NCBI GenBank assembly: GCA_030248215.1 | Contig: JASANG010000372.1 | Span: 62,001 to 126,000, forward strand | Origin: Enoplolaimus lenunculus | Taxonomy: Eukaryota; Nematoda; Enoplea; Enoplida; Thoracostomopsidae | Reading direction: 5' to 3' | Length of the DNA: 64,000 nucleotides | In this document: positions 39,128 to 50,500 of the stretch, one piece after another | How positions within the stretch are numbered: the stretch's first letter is position 1 | How the letters are laid out: each line of letters starts with the position of its first letter | Notes under the pieces: model-generated | What the model was told of the DNA's origin: nothing | Seen by the model: only the letters and a program-made list of their open reading frames with translations | Database searches by the model: none | Made by a program: the position numbers and the translations under genes

Positions 39128-40777
39128 TGACATAAAATTTTGATGGGCACAACTGGTGCTCGTTGCGATCTCGGGAGCTTTTCATGACACTATGTATATA
39201 CCTACACACATATACATACACTTTGAAACCGTTTATGTCATGATAATGATGACAATAATTACACTTGTGTACCTCGTATTACCCCAATAATATTAGGAAT
39301 GGTTTTCTGGTCAACTTTAAGCGTATGTGTTCGGTCATTAAACGAAACGAAATATATACGTAAATTACTGATTTTCATTGTCAATTGTGTTTGCCAATCT
39401 AGTCTCAAGACATACCTAAACGAAACATAATATACTAAGGGATCAAAAAATATTAGAATCAAACCAACATATCGGTAGTACCACTCGAATTAAGGCACAG
39501 CTAAATATAATTCTGTTCACTGCTGCTACCACAAGACTGCAATTTTACAATACCTGTATCCTCAACAAAAATAGCTTCATGTAAAATGTTAGAGCATCAT
39601 TTGGTGGCATTGATTAAGATCTTGCAAAATGTTCCCTCACAAACTTCAGCCGTAGCCTACAATCCTAAACATAATCCTAAGTCTAAGTTATGGAAAGATT
39701 TAAAAAAATTCGAAAATTGCTAGAAATACACTGTATAAGAGTTATTGTTGTTTGAGCGGTGGTTTGCAATCCGATTACTCGATGTTAAAACCAAACTCAA
39801 GAAACATCAAATATCCTATTTTGCGTTTGTATTTTTCGTATCTCAATTGATTTTGACCTTTGATTAGTCACGCTATTCTTATGAACCCCCGCACTGCCGC
39901 CAACAGAAACATGGGAACATGACATATATATTATAGCAGGTACAGGTTGCGCTTTGCAGTACCGGAAATAGTTATTTTATATAATACTTGACTTTACCAG
40001 TTTCCTGTACCATCTATAAAGATGAAATAAAATGATAGGTTAATTGTTTGAAAAGAGTAATTTGTTGGTTGCTCGACTCAAACATAAACCAAAGTGAATA
40101 AAATTGTTATTTTTAAGTCTACGCTTTTTGACTCAATGTCCTGTCACTAGTTTAGCTTGAAATATAAACATACCATTTCTTTGCAAAACTAAACATATAC
40201 GCAGGTGCCCAACCAACCGGATCATGAATTCACATTTACCTAAGGGTGCCGGCTGCCATTTGTAACGGTAGCTCTATCAGTATCCCATAGGGTTCGTCAA
40301 GCAATTTTCAAATAGCTCGAATAAAATAAGGTTTGAAAAAAAGATTTACAACTGCAGCAGTTTACTTATTAAGTGCACCTGCTTAAAAATTAAATCGCTA
40401 CGTTCAGGTCAAAAGTTTGCATTTCACGTATATAATGAACTCTGGTTAATGACAGAACATTTTCGGTCTTTTCAAAGAAAAGGATGAGCACACTTGGGTT
40501 ACTGTAGATTTATCACGAATTTCTTAACCAGATTAAACGTCATGGCACAAAGCATTTGAGCACCAAGTTTATTAATAGGAAAGAAGCGCATATTGTAGGC
40601 AGGCAGTGCCAGATCCAGGAGAAATACCTAGGTATGGGTAATGTATCCACACACCGTGCTTGCCGTGCTGAACATTTCCCCATCAAATAAGTTTGTCTGA
40701 GGCTCACAATGTGTTTTCTAGACAAATCGGTAAAAAATATAAATTTGAAACACAAATTAGAAAATTTTGCTCCTTTG

Positions 40778-40935
40778 CGGGCCCGAAGCCAAGGGGGGTT
40801 TCAACCCCTTTCCTGCAAAAATTTTCCCCGTGCATAGAAAATTTTTAACTTCCCTTGCAAGTCGTTAAAAACAGTTAAATGCCCTTCTTGAAAAATTTTG
40901 AGCCGCCCTAGCAAGGTGAGAAGGCTAGAAGCCTG
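40778..40935. mobile_element. hAT-type MITE (CGTAGCCA family) with perfect 8-bp target duplication
   Basis: Left end CGGGCCCGAAGCCA; right end GGCTAGAAGCCTG. Flanks 40770-40777 and 40936-40943 are both CTCCTTTG. 158 bp, non-coding. Confirms the family as hAT-type. Confidence 0.82.
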
Positions 40936-42520
40936 CTCCTTTGGCGCAACTGGTCAATCTTAAAATATGGAAAAATTTTCTGAAAATTCGATTGAAAACT
41001 GTAAAGTTTCAGAGCAGAAAAAGTATTACCACAAGACGAAAAGTCCTGGGTCTACCACATGGTCAATTGTGAATAGATAAGCCAATATATTAAATCACAC
41101 GTTAACGGTCTATTTTGGGTATTAAATCAGCAATTATTTAAATATTTTAAATCTGTATTCATTGCTTTGTATGTTTGGCTTCGGTTGTAAATTTCTATTT
41201 TTAGTGATGCCAAATTCAACTCCATTGCTTCCAACAATGAATATATAATATATTCAGTCAATCAGGTCTTACTGGTAAATCCGCACCTCTGACACCTTAG
41301 CTAAACTCTCTTCGGATGGGACGCCCGGGATCAACCTATTTCTTTCAGTTTCCTGCAAATTAAGCAACTTATATGTTAAATTAATGTATTTATACCAAAA
41401 GCTTTTTTCTGTTTTTTTTCGCTTTTCCCACCCCAGTCGAAAACAACGAAAATTCCCGTTTTTCTGTAAGTTTTTCCGTGCCAAACCCTGGCAGCAAATG
41501 CGATAAAATAGACGAGCAATTTCAGACTGAAGTGCAAAGAACAAACTTGAATATTTTACACCCGAACTGAAACAATTGAATTGCATATTGAAAATAGCGC
41601 ATCAATATATTAACATCAAGGTATGTCTTAAACATATATTTAAATATATATTTATATTTATATAAATACATACATGCATAGGATAAGCTTTCATTCATTG
41701 CGGACTTTGAATCCTTCACCCAGTTGAAGAGGTAGGTTTGTGATAAACCCAAATATATCTTTATCAGCTTCACGTAAGCCTGATATTATATTTGTGAACA
41801 GTAGTAAAGCGTTCAATAAACGACAAATTTAAGATATTGTCAAATATTGCGCATAACAATTCAGTTGTAATCTGATATTGATTACATAAATCTAATAGCA
41901 TCCACGAGGTGCAATAATTAAAATACGTATTATGCTTATCGCAAAGCTAACGGATATCTAAGATTGGCTTGCAATTGCTAAGAGGTCCCACCTATTCGCT
42001 GTGGCAATACTCAAGGGTCGGTTGGGACAAGAAGCTTTTAACCTATTTAGAGCATAGAAGACTCGTACACATAGGCCAAACATAGCAACGTTGGCGTATC
42101 GTCAAAATGTAGTTATATAATTCCGCCCTATTGTCAGGTAACATTTTTAAAAACAGTGTATATCCAAGGATGGAATGAACCTTATGTTTTAATTTGGTTT
42201 GAACTTAATTTCGGAGATTACTCTTATGCGCACTCAATCTATTTTAAACCAATTTCACCTTAACTATCCTATTTGTGAAACTTATATGGAATAAGTTGTA
42301 TCTAAAAATAACTTAGTAGCGTCGTACAGGTTAATTTAAAATATTTTGTCATTTAAAATTTTGCAAAGTACTAATGACATAGTTTGAAAGATGGTTAACT
42401 TTATTTGGAATATAAGAACTGCACGAGATCGCATTTGTAATCCTGCAGAAATCGGAATATCTGGCAAAATTGGTACCTCGAATGATATGGAAATGTAAAA
42501 ACTACATCAATATTATTAAA

Positions 42521-42628
42521 GCTGGAACGCCCCAAATACGTACTTGGGCAACGTTCCAGCCTCAAATACGTATTTTGGGCAGCGTTCCAGCCCCAAATAC
42601 GTATTTTTGGCAGCGTTCCAGCTCAAAC
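42521..42628. repeat. 30-bp minisatellite, three units, beside the first PRDM exon
   Basis: CAAATACGTA.TTTGGGCA followed by (G)CGTTCCAGC recurs at about 42533, 42563 and 42594. The inverse, GAGCTGGAACGTTTG, occurs at about 43066, so the exon 42820-42966 lies between inverted copies of CGTTCCAGCTC. Lies in the intron just after that exon. Confidence 0.75.
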
Positions 42629-42819
42629 TGTTTTAATGATTGTTTCATATATAAACGAGAGACAACATATCTATGCAAATCCAGCAGGCTACATATTTTT
42701 TCGAAAGCTTATAAAACCGACATTTTTGTCTTCATAGAATTTTTCTCGAAGAAAATTTATATATCTCATATCCACACCCTAATGTACATAACACTTAAAC
42801 ACAGTCAAGCAGCGCTTAC

Positions 42820-42966
42820 CGTTCCAAGAATCGTTCCGCGTGGAATGAAGCTTGTCGATCGAGCCCAAACGCCCGGTTGTTCGGTTTCAGCGTTCCCATC
42901 GCCAAGCCGGAGTTCTAGAAATGCCGACGATCCATGTGCAGCGATGTCTGATAAATCCAGCTCCAT
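42820..42966 (-). CDS. PRDM (PR/SET-domain) protein, first recognised coding exon: start of PR domain
   Basis: Reads 49 codons from ATG: MELDLSDIAAHGSSAFLELR, LGDGNAETEQ, then PGVWARSTSFIPRGTILGT. The segment (F)(E)LR...GVWA(R/K)...GT(x)LG matches the start of PR domains: PRDM16 has FELR...GVWAKR...G, and PRDM1 has IPKGTRFG. I chose ATG at 42966 because the frame is closed by a TAA a short way upstream and no good acceptor lies between. The exon ends at a GTAAGC donor (complement of 42814-42819) in phase 0. PRDM proteins are nuclear zinc-finger regulators; the PRDM3/16 class acts on chromatin and transcription in cell-fate control. Further upstream 5' exons are possible. A plus-strand frame (42470-43033) crossing this exon is an artefact. 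Confidence 0.72.
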
Positions 42967-43441
42967 CCAGTTTGACACTTTTGAAAATCCAAATTTAAAA
43001 TTACGCAAAAATAAGCTATTTTTATACTTTTAAAAGACTATTAATGAAGTTCAATCACAGATCTGAGCTGGAACGTTTGTTACTCTAAATAACTTCAAGC
43101 CGGTACCAACAATTATTAATATTGTAATATTGAAATTATTTAAGATTTTCACTGTGAATTGTTAAATGTTTTATTAGTGATAAATATTAAAATTAACCTG
43201 AAACGACAAATAATTGCGATGACGCTTGTGCACGGAAACAACTTCACGGAAACCTTTTCGATGCGAGGTGAGGCAGTTTTTCATTCCAGCAGGACGTAAA
43301 ATAGAGAGTGAACAATGGGCAGATGCACGGGGGGGCCACCCCGGCCGTGGCCCCCCCAACAGCATCTCGACGAAAAGTATACAGTGTCAATTGCTGTTCT
43401 ACGCTGTTTATTTCTCTGTTTTATACACAATAGTATAAGCA

Positions 43442-43620
43442 CGCTTCAAAGTTTGTTGGCCCTGGAGTCATTTATGCGCTACAATTAGGGATAATAGACA
43501 TTTATGGAGTCTAAACAAGGGTTTAAGGGCTCTACCCGCTTACGGATTCTTATTAGGCATACGGACTCCTATTAATTGGGACTCAAAATGGGGACCCCCC
43601 TCTTATTTGGGTCACTACAG
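43442..43620. mobile_element. TA-flanked MITE, copy 2 (left end incomplete)
   Basis: Shares CCTGGAGTCATTTATGCG and the string of GGACTC/TTATTAGG motifs with copy 1. Ends CCCTCTTATTTGGGTCACTA then CAG and a TA. Directly to its right is a hAT-type end, GGATCCGCCACTG, near 43680-43693, so two elements abut or one is nested. Lies about 500 bases upstream of the first PRDM exon. Confidence 0.7.
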
Positions 43621-44175
43621 TATGGGTCAAAAATAAGTTTATTACCTCTGAAGTTTTGCCCCCCCATTTTGAGATCCTGGATCCGCCACTGAGAGTGAAA
43701 AAAGTTCATTTTAGGCATTTTTTGGAATGGTACTGGTTGTATAGCTCTATTTCTTTAATACAATTAACAGTTGAATACAATTAACAACACGCTAGGTATA
43801 CTTCGAAACCGATATTTTCTATGTTATTATATAATTTAGTTGAACAAATCATAACAAAACACATCATTGATAGCCATTTAAGTTTAATTACACAAAAACA
43901 AGCGGAATTAATTTTTTAACTGTCTCAAATATATATTGATTATATAATATCTTTTATGTTGTATTCGTTACAGTTTCCCTGTAGAATTAAATGATGGAAT
44001 GCTTCTTAATAGTGTCTCGCACTTCAGTGCCAAAACAGTTGAACTATCTTTAATTCGCGATGCAAATTTAGCTGGCAAACACGCAAAAGAAGACACGAAC
44101 TTCAGCACGAAGTGTACAGCAACGCTTCTGACAGTTTTCTTTCAAACTGCGTTTACATGCAAAGAAGCATTTAGG

Positions 44176-44340
44176 GCGAGCCCTTAGCCAGAGGGGAAGG
44201 TCGTGGGCTCAGACTCGTTTAAAAAGTTATGGTGCCCCCAGGGAAATTTCAACCTACTTAATGCAAACCTTCTCGAATACCCCTCCTAAAGTTGTTATGG
44301 CCTTGCTAGTATGTTCAGCTGGCTACAAGTTCGGGAGTCG
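44176..44340. mobile_element. hAT-type MITE (CGTAGCCA family), diverged
   Basis: Left end GGCGAGCCCTTAGCCAG; right end CAGCTGGCTACAAGTTCGGG. Same G/C-rich layout as the copies at 24623 and 40778. Borders approximate, target duplication not seen. Confidence 0.5.
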
Positions 44341-44645
44341 TATGCAAATTAGGTAAAGCAGCATCTATAATTTCATCAAGTTTTGCAATTTGAACCGACA
44401 AGTATGTCTGTAGCCGAAGAGGCCGTCGTAAATTTGTTTATTTGACAATTGAAAAATTCGAACTTTGACTGATTGTTTCTTTCTGATTCATATAATAACA
44501 ACTAAATGATAGCGCAAGTTATTAATAACCAAGGTGTATAGAACAAAGACACATCGTAGTGCTTGTATCCTAGTAAGTGTTATAGATAGTTTGTACCTAC
44601 TAGAATTTGAGGGTATATTTTCAACTGTGCGTTGTAACACTTATA

Positions 44646-44847
44646 GGCCAATGTAAAGAACAGGGGCGGAACAGTATTATAAGCATATTCCTAAACCCAA
44701 GCCTAAGCGTAAGTGTAAGAATGAGCATGTTCCTAAGCCTAAGTCTAAGCCTAAGCCTAAGCCTAGCAAAAAATTAGTCTAAAGTTTAAGCTTACTCTTT
44801 TCCAGTCTCACAGAGAAACGTTCCGCTCCTGATCTTTACATGGGTCC
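44646..44847. mobile_element. CCTAAG MITE, copy 3 (longest telomere-like run)
   Basis: Terminal inverted repeats of about 27 bp: GGCCAATGTAAAGAACAGGG then GCGGAAC, and from the right GGACCCATGTAAAGATCAGG then AGCGGAAC. The interior at about 44734-44767 is a run of CCTAAG units (complement CTTAGG, the same repeat as nematode-type TTAGGC telomere sequence). Confidence 0.8.
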
Positions 44848-47353
44848 ATAAGTAAAGCGAACTGCTAAAGTTGTGAAAATGAAAATATATACCCACACTT
44901 ATTAGCAGAATTGGATAAATTGGAATAAACGCACAAAGTTGCGAAGCTGAGCGTTCTTTGGTTCAACATTTACAGACCTGGTAATTTGGAAATATGGACG
45001 TTGATCATAAATAGTTCAATATTCAATAATATTTGAAATTAATTTACAACGAGAAAAACTGAAATCGCGTAACAAATGATTTTCGCATATTATTTTATTA
45101 GTCTATAATGTTCAGTAATCAACAAATTTGAATGAAAACCAAAAGAACCGAAGCCTAAATCACTGAATACGATGACGAGAGCTTGGACTGATGTTGGTAC
45201 AACTCGTGTTAAAATACAACATGTTAATAGCAAAAAATTAATTTAAAATACTTATTCAAATTACTGATTTCAAGAGAATTCATTCATCCGCCGCCGAAAT
45301 AATAAAGAAATCGAAATTTTTAATCACTGTATATAGTTGAAAAATACATACCTAAATTCGAATAAACATCTATCCGATGCGCATAGAGTAATCTGGAAAT
45401 AGAGTGGGCACGGTCTCTAAAAATTCAAAGGGGATTTCTTACACCTTGTCATTTTTGAACCATGCCAATAGGAGCCAGTTTAACTTGCTGAGGGTTGGTT
45501 AAAATTTCTCAAGAGATGCATGATAAGTTCAGATGACTAGTCATTTCAAAGCTTTTCTTGAATTACCAGAAGCTTTATGAAAGGTTTGAGCCCCCTGGGT
45601 CCCCTTCTTTAGCCGCGGTTCCCTAACGACCGATTTATAAGAATATGCAGGCCTTCAGACAATATATACCTCAATTCTGAGTCTCATCTGCTTTCCATCT
45701 ACTATCCGTTTCACTGCATGAAACCTTATCAAGATTTATTTCAATACAATTTTATGGTAAAGATGCTAATTCCACAACAATTAATATAATCACAAGATTC
45801 ACCTAATATTATAGGTCTTCCTATAACATCTTCGAGCACAAATATAACGTAACTGTTTCATAAAAAAGTGCGAATTGAAACACACAGCAAAACCAGAAAA
45901 CAAGCGTCAGTATCGCAGTAAGACGAAGCAATTAGATATTAATTGTAGTGCAGCGAAATGTTTTTTGGACTCTAACTCGGTTAGAGTAAACTTATTTTCA
46001 ATTAGTTTCTAACCGATTTGGAGCGGAATCGTTTATTTAGGCTCCGTACTCGCGAATGTATGTAGCAAGCATCATCAATTGGTGATAGGTTTTTTATCAT
46101 TCAAACAAGTGAATGGATAGTTTTGAATTTCAAACCACAAAATTTTGACTGTTTCTACTACTACTAGTCTCATTTTGAAAACTCCCAGTAACAGCACTTT
46201 GTTAGTTTGATAACCTATAACTGCTGATTGCTGTTATACATTCACATTTGAGAAATAGCGTTTAGCTTGCACGTTACCAAATATAATGAACTGCGAACAA
46301 TTTGAAGCCCTGAGTTCTTTATTTCAAAGCCAATGGCAAAAAAAGCTAACGACTAATGCTTCTGGGCTCCATCAGTTATGAATCTGCCTCCGCCCCAAAC
46401 ATGACATAGTTGTAAATAAATCCAAGTCTGTATATTAGTACTAAAATAATATATGCAATGAGTTCGACACGGATCATCACGACATCCGAATATTAAACTT
46501 TGTTCAAGTCAAAATTAAAACTAAAATAAACCATACTTTAGTATTATAAGCCGGAGAGCTAATTACTAAACCTGCATGCTTATGCCTTGAAACTTTAACT
46601 CTCTTAAGAAGCAGCAACTATCGTGAAACGATATGGCGCAATAATGAGGTTTCGTCGAACACGCAACGATTTCATATAAATAGTCCATCAAAAATTTTTG
46701 ACTACGAACTAAACTTAACAGCCATTAACCATGATTCTGTCGAATTTTTTGCCGTTATTAAGTCTAAAATACAGCTCAAATATAGAATTTTTGTGCATAA
46801 TAATGTGTTCTTGTCAACGTGGTTGCAATACTTGCAGTGCCAACATCTTGAAATAATGAAGCAAACTACAATTTATCTGTCGTCTGGGCGGAAGAGCAGT
46901 TTGTTATATCGTTAATTTTCACTTGAAATTACAAGCACAAAAGGGAAACTGGAACGATATCTTTAGATGATCGTTACAAGTTAAACTTTGACACACTACA
47001 AACCAACTGGATCTGCTATAAACACTCCTTTAAATTCAGTTTAATACTCATATAATTTATGTAAGCCCATTATTTGACAATTTCCAATAGATATTTGCAA
47101 ATATATAAATTTTGTTTCGCAAACTTTCTATTGCATCTAGTTAAGTTGAACTTTATGCACAACGGAACGCCAGAAGTATGCTAGGACTAGATTTACTCTG
47201 TGCTGCATATGCATCGAAGTAAAGTTTAAAGTTTAAAGACTGTTATTGCTAATTTTTAGTTCGAACTCAAACAGAATGACAAAAAACCTAAAATGTATAG
47301 TTTGGGCATCAAAATTTTCTGTAGTCCATAAAATTTGCAATATTTTAAAACAG

Positions 47354-47545
47354 AATATGGTCATTAAGCTACCAATAAGACTAAGAAAACGTGTCTACGG
47401 AAAAGTTTACGAAGCAACCTTTAGAGCCCTAATCACCGCACATGAAAATGGTTACAGCAAATTGTCGTCATGCAACAGGACTGATTTGCGTGTCATGTCT
47501 TCTATCGCAGAATCCTCAAAACGCGTTCAACCAATAGAGGCATAG
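47354..47545 (+). CDS. unassigned candidate terminal exon or chance open frame
   Basis: After a TTTTAAAACAG acceptor-like site, 63 codons to a TAG: NMVIKLPIRLRKRVYGKVYE and ATFRALITAHENGYSKLSSC, then a short tail. It is richer in G and C than its flanks, which is why I noted it. I recognise no family and see no partner exon, so it may be chance. Confidence 0.2.
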   Translation, partial: NMVIKLPIRLRKRVYGKVYEATFRALITAHENGYSKLSSCNRTDLRVMSSIAESSKRVQPIEA

Positions 47546-50500
47546 AGGTAGATACCGACACAAGTATGTATACATAATAGCTTTTGGCAATAAAAATTAA
47601 TGATAATAGTAGCACGGTGATGGTATGATCGTCTACATCATCACCTTTACAAGCCCAATGACTACTTTAAAAGCTACCGTGAACAGAACGTGTATTCTAC
47701 TTGGGACCATAGTTAGAATTGAGCCTGGGGGACTCAACACCGTATCAAACATTTTGCCGTCCAGAAATGAGCATCCAGAAATTTCTGACGGGGGCCGGCT
47801 GGCAAATGGTATGAAACACAATTTTTACTGTATGCTATTATGTATGCCATTGGCAACGAAAAAATGTAACATACGAACCTTATATATATCATTTATCATG
47901 AGAAATTTTCTGAAGCTAAAAATTGCAAGGAAATTATTTAAAAGCGATTTGAATGATGTTGTTTGAAACGCAAAATGCATTTAAAATAGCGTTATATTTT
48001 TTGACACCGTTTTAGCGTTTTCAAAATTTGCACTTGCACAAAACAGAACTGAGTTATTCATTGACTAAATAAAGACATTAATTTTAATTTTATTATTAGA
48101 CCAAAGCGTTACAATATTACAAAGACATACAATAATTATGCTGAAGCTATGCGGATGCTAAAAGCATTACATAATATACAGCTAATGATCTTTTAGATGT
48201 TACTTTGCTACAAGCTAAATATTCCATCAGTAAAATCTTACAGCACGACGATATACCATTGCACTAAACTCAACAACAGGTCGAACTTAAAGCTGAAAAC
48301 AATAGCAGGCAGTCGGCGAAATACAATAGAAGTCTGTTTCTGCAAGAATCCAAATGAGGCACATCGTTATTGATGGTATAAATTGCCGAAAGGTATACTT
48401 AATAACCATAAAGCCGCATCCGCTTTTAGTTTCTTTGCATAGAATCGCCATTGAAACCGTACACGTCCTAGGTAGAAGGGGTGCAACGCAACAGTTGATT
48501 CAAAAACGGAAGAGGTGACATTCGCGTAGCGCAAAGTGTTATGGTAGAAAATGTATTCGCGAGCTAAGCGAGCGTGAAGCTAAATGCAATTTTGAAATTG
48601 TACAAGGCATGGGCCCTTGCTATGGTTCCATAAAATTGTTCAATCTATGCCCAAGCATAATGTTCTGACTTCGAAAATAGCAGAGGGCACTCACCTTTGC
48701 ACCTTCTGGCTGCTGCGCTACTGCTACGTAAGTGTATATACCTGAGCCATTTTAGTTTCCGGTTTGAGAAGCCACAATTTTAAAACAGGCCTAACCTGAG
48801 CATTTTATCAGTTTTGAGTTTTTAGGCAACAACATTTTGATGTATTATCTCCGCGGGTCCAGGTTCATAATAAGTCAGTGGTAGTGGCTGATCCAGAAAT
48901 TTCTCAAGGGGAACCAAGTGATACGCAATAGTGAAAACAGCTCGTGGTGAGCAAACGCGAAGTCATAACAAAATTTTAGGACTTAATTTGACTAAAAAAT
49001 TGTATTGATCCCTGTTTGGAGAATGGTGTGGCTTAATCGCCCCCCTTTAGACCAATGGTGGTAGTAAGCGTAGTAGCATACCTACTGGGAGGAAGCCCAT
49101 TTTCGCGAGAGTTCAGTGAGAGAGTTTCGACAAAGATGTTTGGAAATCATAGGGCATACTACAAGAGGTGTATTATCGTTTTGTACGACCGGAAATGCGT
49201 TATTTTGAACTGAAATCGATTGAAAATATAAGTGAGAGACGGAGTTGGTTTTGATTCAAACGCAGTCAATTTACAAAATAAAATTGATCATGAGCACCAT
49301 GTTTCTAGTAAAAGCTTATGTTTTTTAGTTTTACACAGTTGCAACATTAATAGTAAATCGAAGAGGATAAACTATTTTAGAGAATATACCCACTAGTGAA
49401 TTATAGTGAGATACCCTTGGCCCAAATGTCAGGTAAAATTATTTAGTGTCACTTGCTGAAAAAGCCAATTAAAGTTAGCATCTTCGGTTTCGGCACAATG
49501 ACTAAAATCTACCAACTGAAATACAATTTACAACAATGTTTACAATGAAATTTGAGGAGAACTCGTAGAAAACGCTACATGAAGACCTGTTTGATGTATA
49601 TTTTGACTACTTCCATCGAAGCTTGAAGAGAAAGTACACCACATGAAGACATTCAGTATCGGCGAACAAAAATATCTCCCCAGGTTTGAGCTTCGTCTTA
49701 GTATTGATTTTGCATTCGAATAAATATCAAGCGAGTGAAACTGTCTTGGCAACGACCATATCTGTAGGGATTTGTTGTATAGCGTATAGATGCGTTTCTC
49801 TTTCTAACTGAAGAGAGACAGTTTAACTTAAAGCTGTGTCTTAACAATTTTAGAATCCACGCCTGCCATCTGTTATCGAACAAGCGGTTGAGGGGCATCA
49901 TTTTGCGGTAAAATTTAAATTTTTTGAGTCTCATATTTGCAATATTATTGTATTAAATAACCCTCCTTACCGAACATTGGTTGGGTGGCTGCGAGGTTAC
50001 CGAAGACAATCTCTGAGAGCTGATTCGATTTTGGATTTAATTTCGAAAGCCGACTTTAAAACTAAACAGTAATTATTTTGCTGTATACATTCTAGTTATT
50101 GGTTTGCACTGCAAGGCAAGAACTATCGTTTAAAAATTAATATAGGTTTTTAGCAACATCAGCAATAATAGCAAGCGTAAAACTTTATAGCGAATCTTGG
50201 TCTTAAGTTTGAAATAAATACCTTAAGTAAAGTCTCGATTTAAGCTAAACCCACACTAGAATTATGAAATCTGCAACCCAGCAAACATATATCTAACTGA
50301 CAAATATACTCGAATTTCACAGCATGCAAACAGAAAAAATATTATCAAGCAAAAAAGCTGATGCTAGTCATACTAACAGCAAATCGCACTAATAGCACAT
50401 ATCACATCCAAACATCGGCCAAGAATTTTAAGTCTACGCTTGTTGAACTTATTAATAATTTTTGTCCAGCCAGTAGGTTAACTCACCTTACACACTAATA

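Larger units (their letters stand above)
22599..42819 (-). other. PRDM intron, 20.2 kb, densest in mobile elements
   Basis: Holds the foldback element 28607-30185; hAT-like MITEs at 24623-24791, 28228-28390, 28418-28577 and 40778-40935; CCTAAG MITEs at 23436-23637 and 25727-25892; degenerate G-rich arrays at 30567-31135 and 32080-32262; a 111-bp tandem repeat at 26219-26440; and the CAA array 33586-33785. An unassigned exon-like segment lies at 24315-24413. Stretches such as 34.2-37.7 kb and 41.2-42.5 kb show no feature I can support. Confidence 0.55.

Noticed and set aside
42470-43033. 187-codon plus-strand open frame
   Set aside because: Runs across the minisatellite and then antisense to the PRDM exon; the minus strand carries the PR-domain match and splice site.
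43198-43284. Basic MKNCLTSHRKGFREVV-type frame considered as an upstream PRDM exon
   Set aside because: The donor GTTAAT is poor, and no acceptor before 42966 gives the frame of the next exon, which is closed by a stop upstream.
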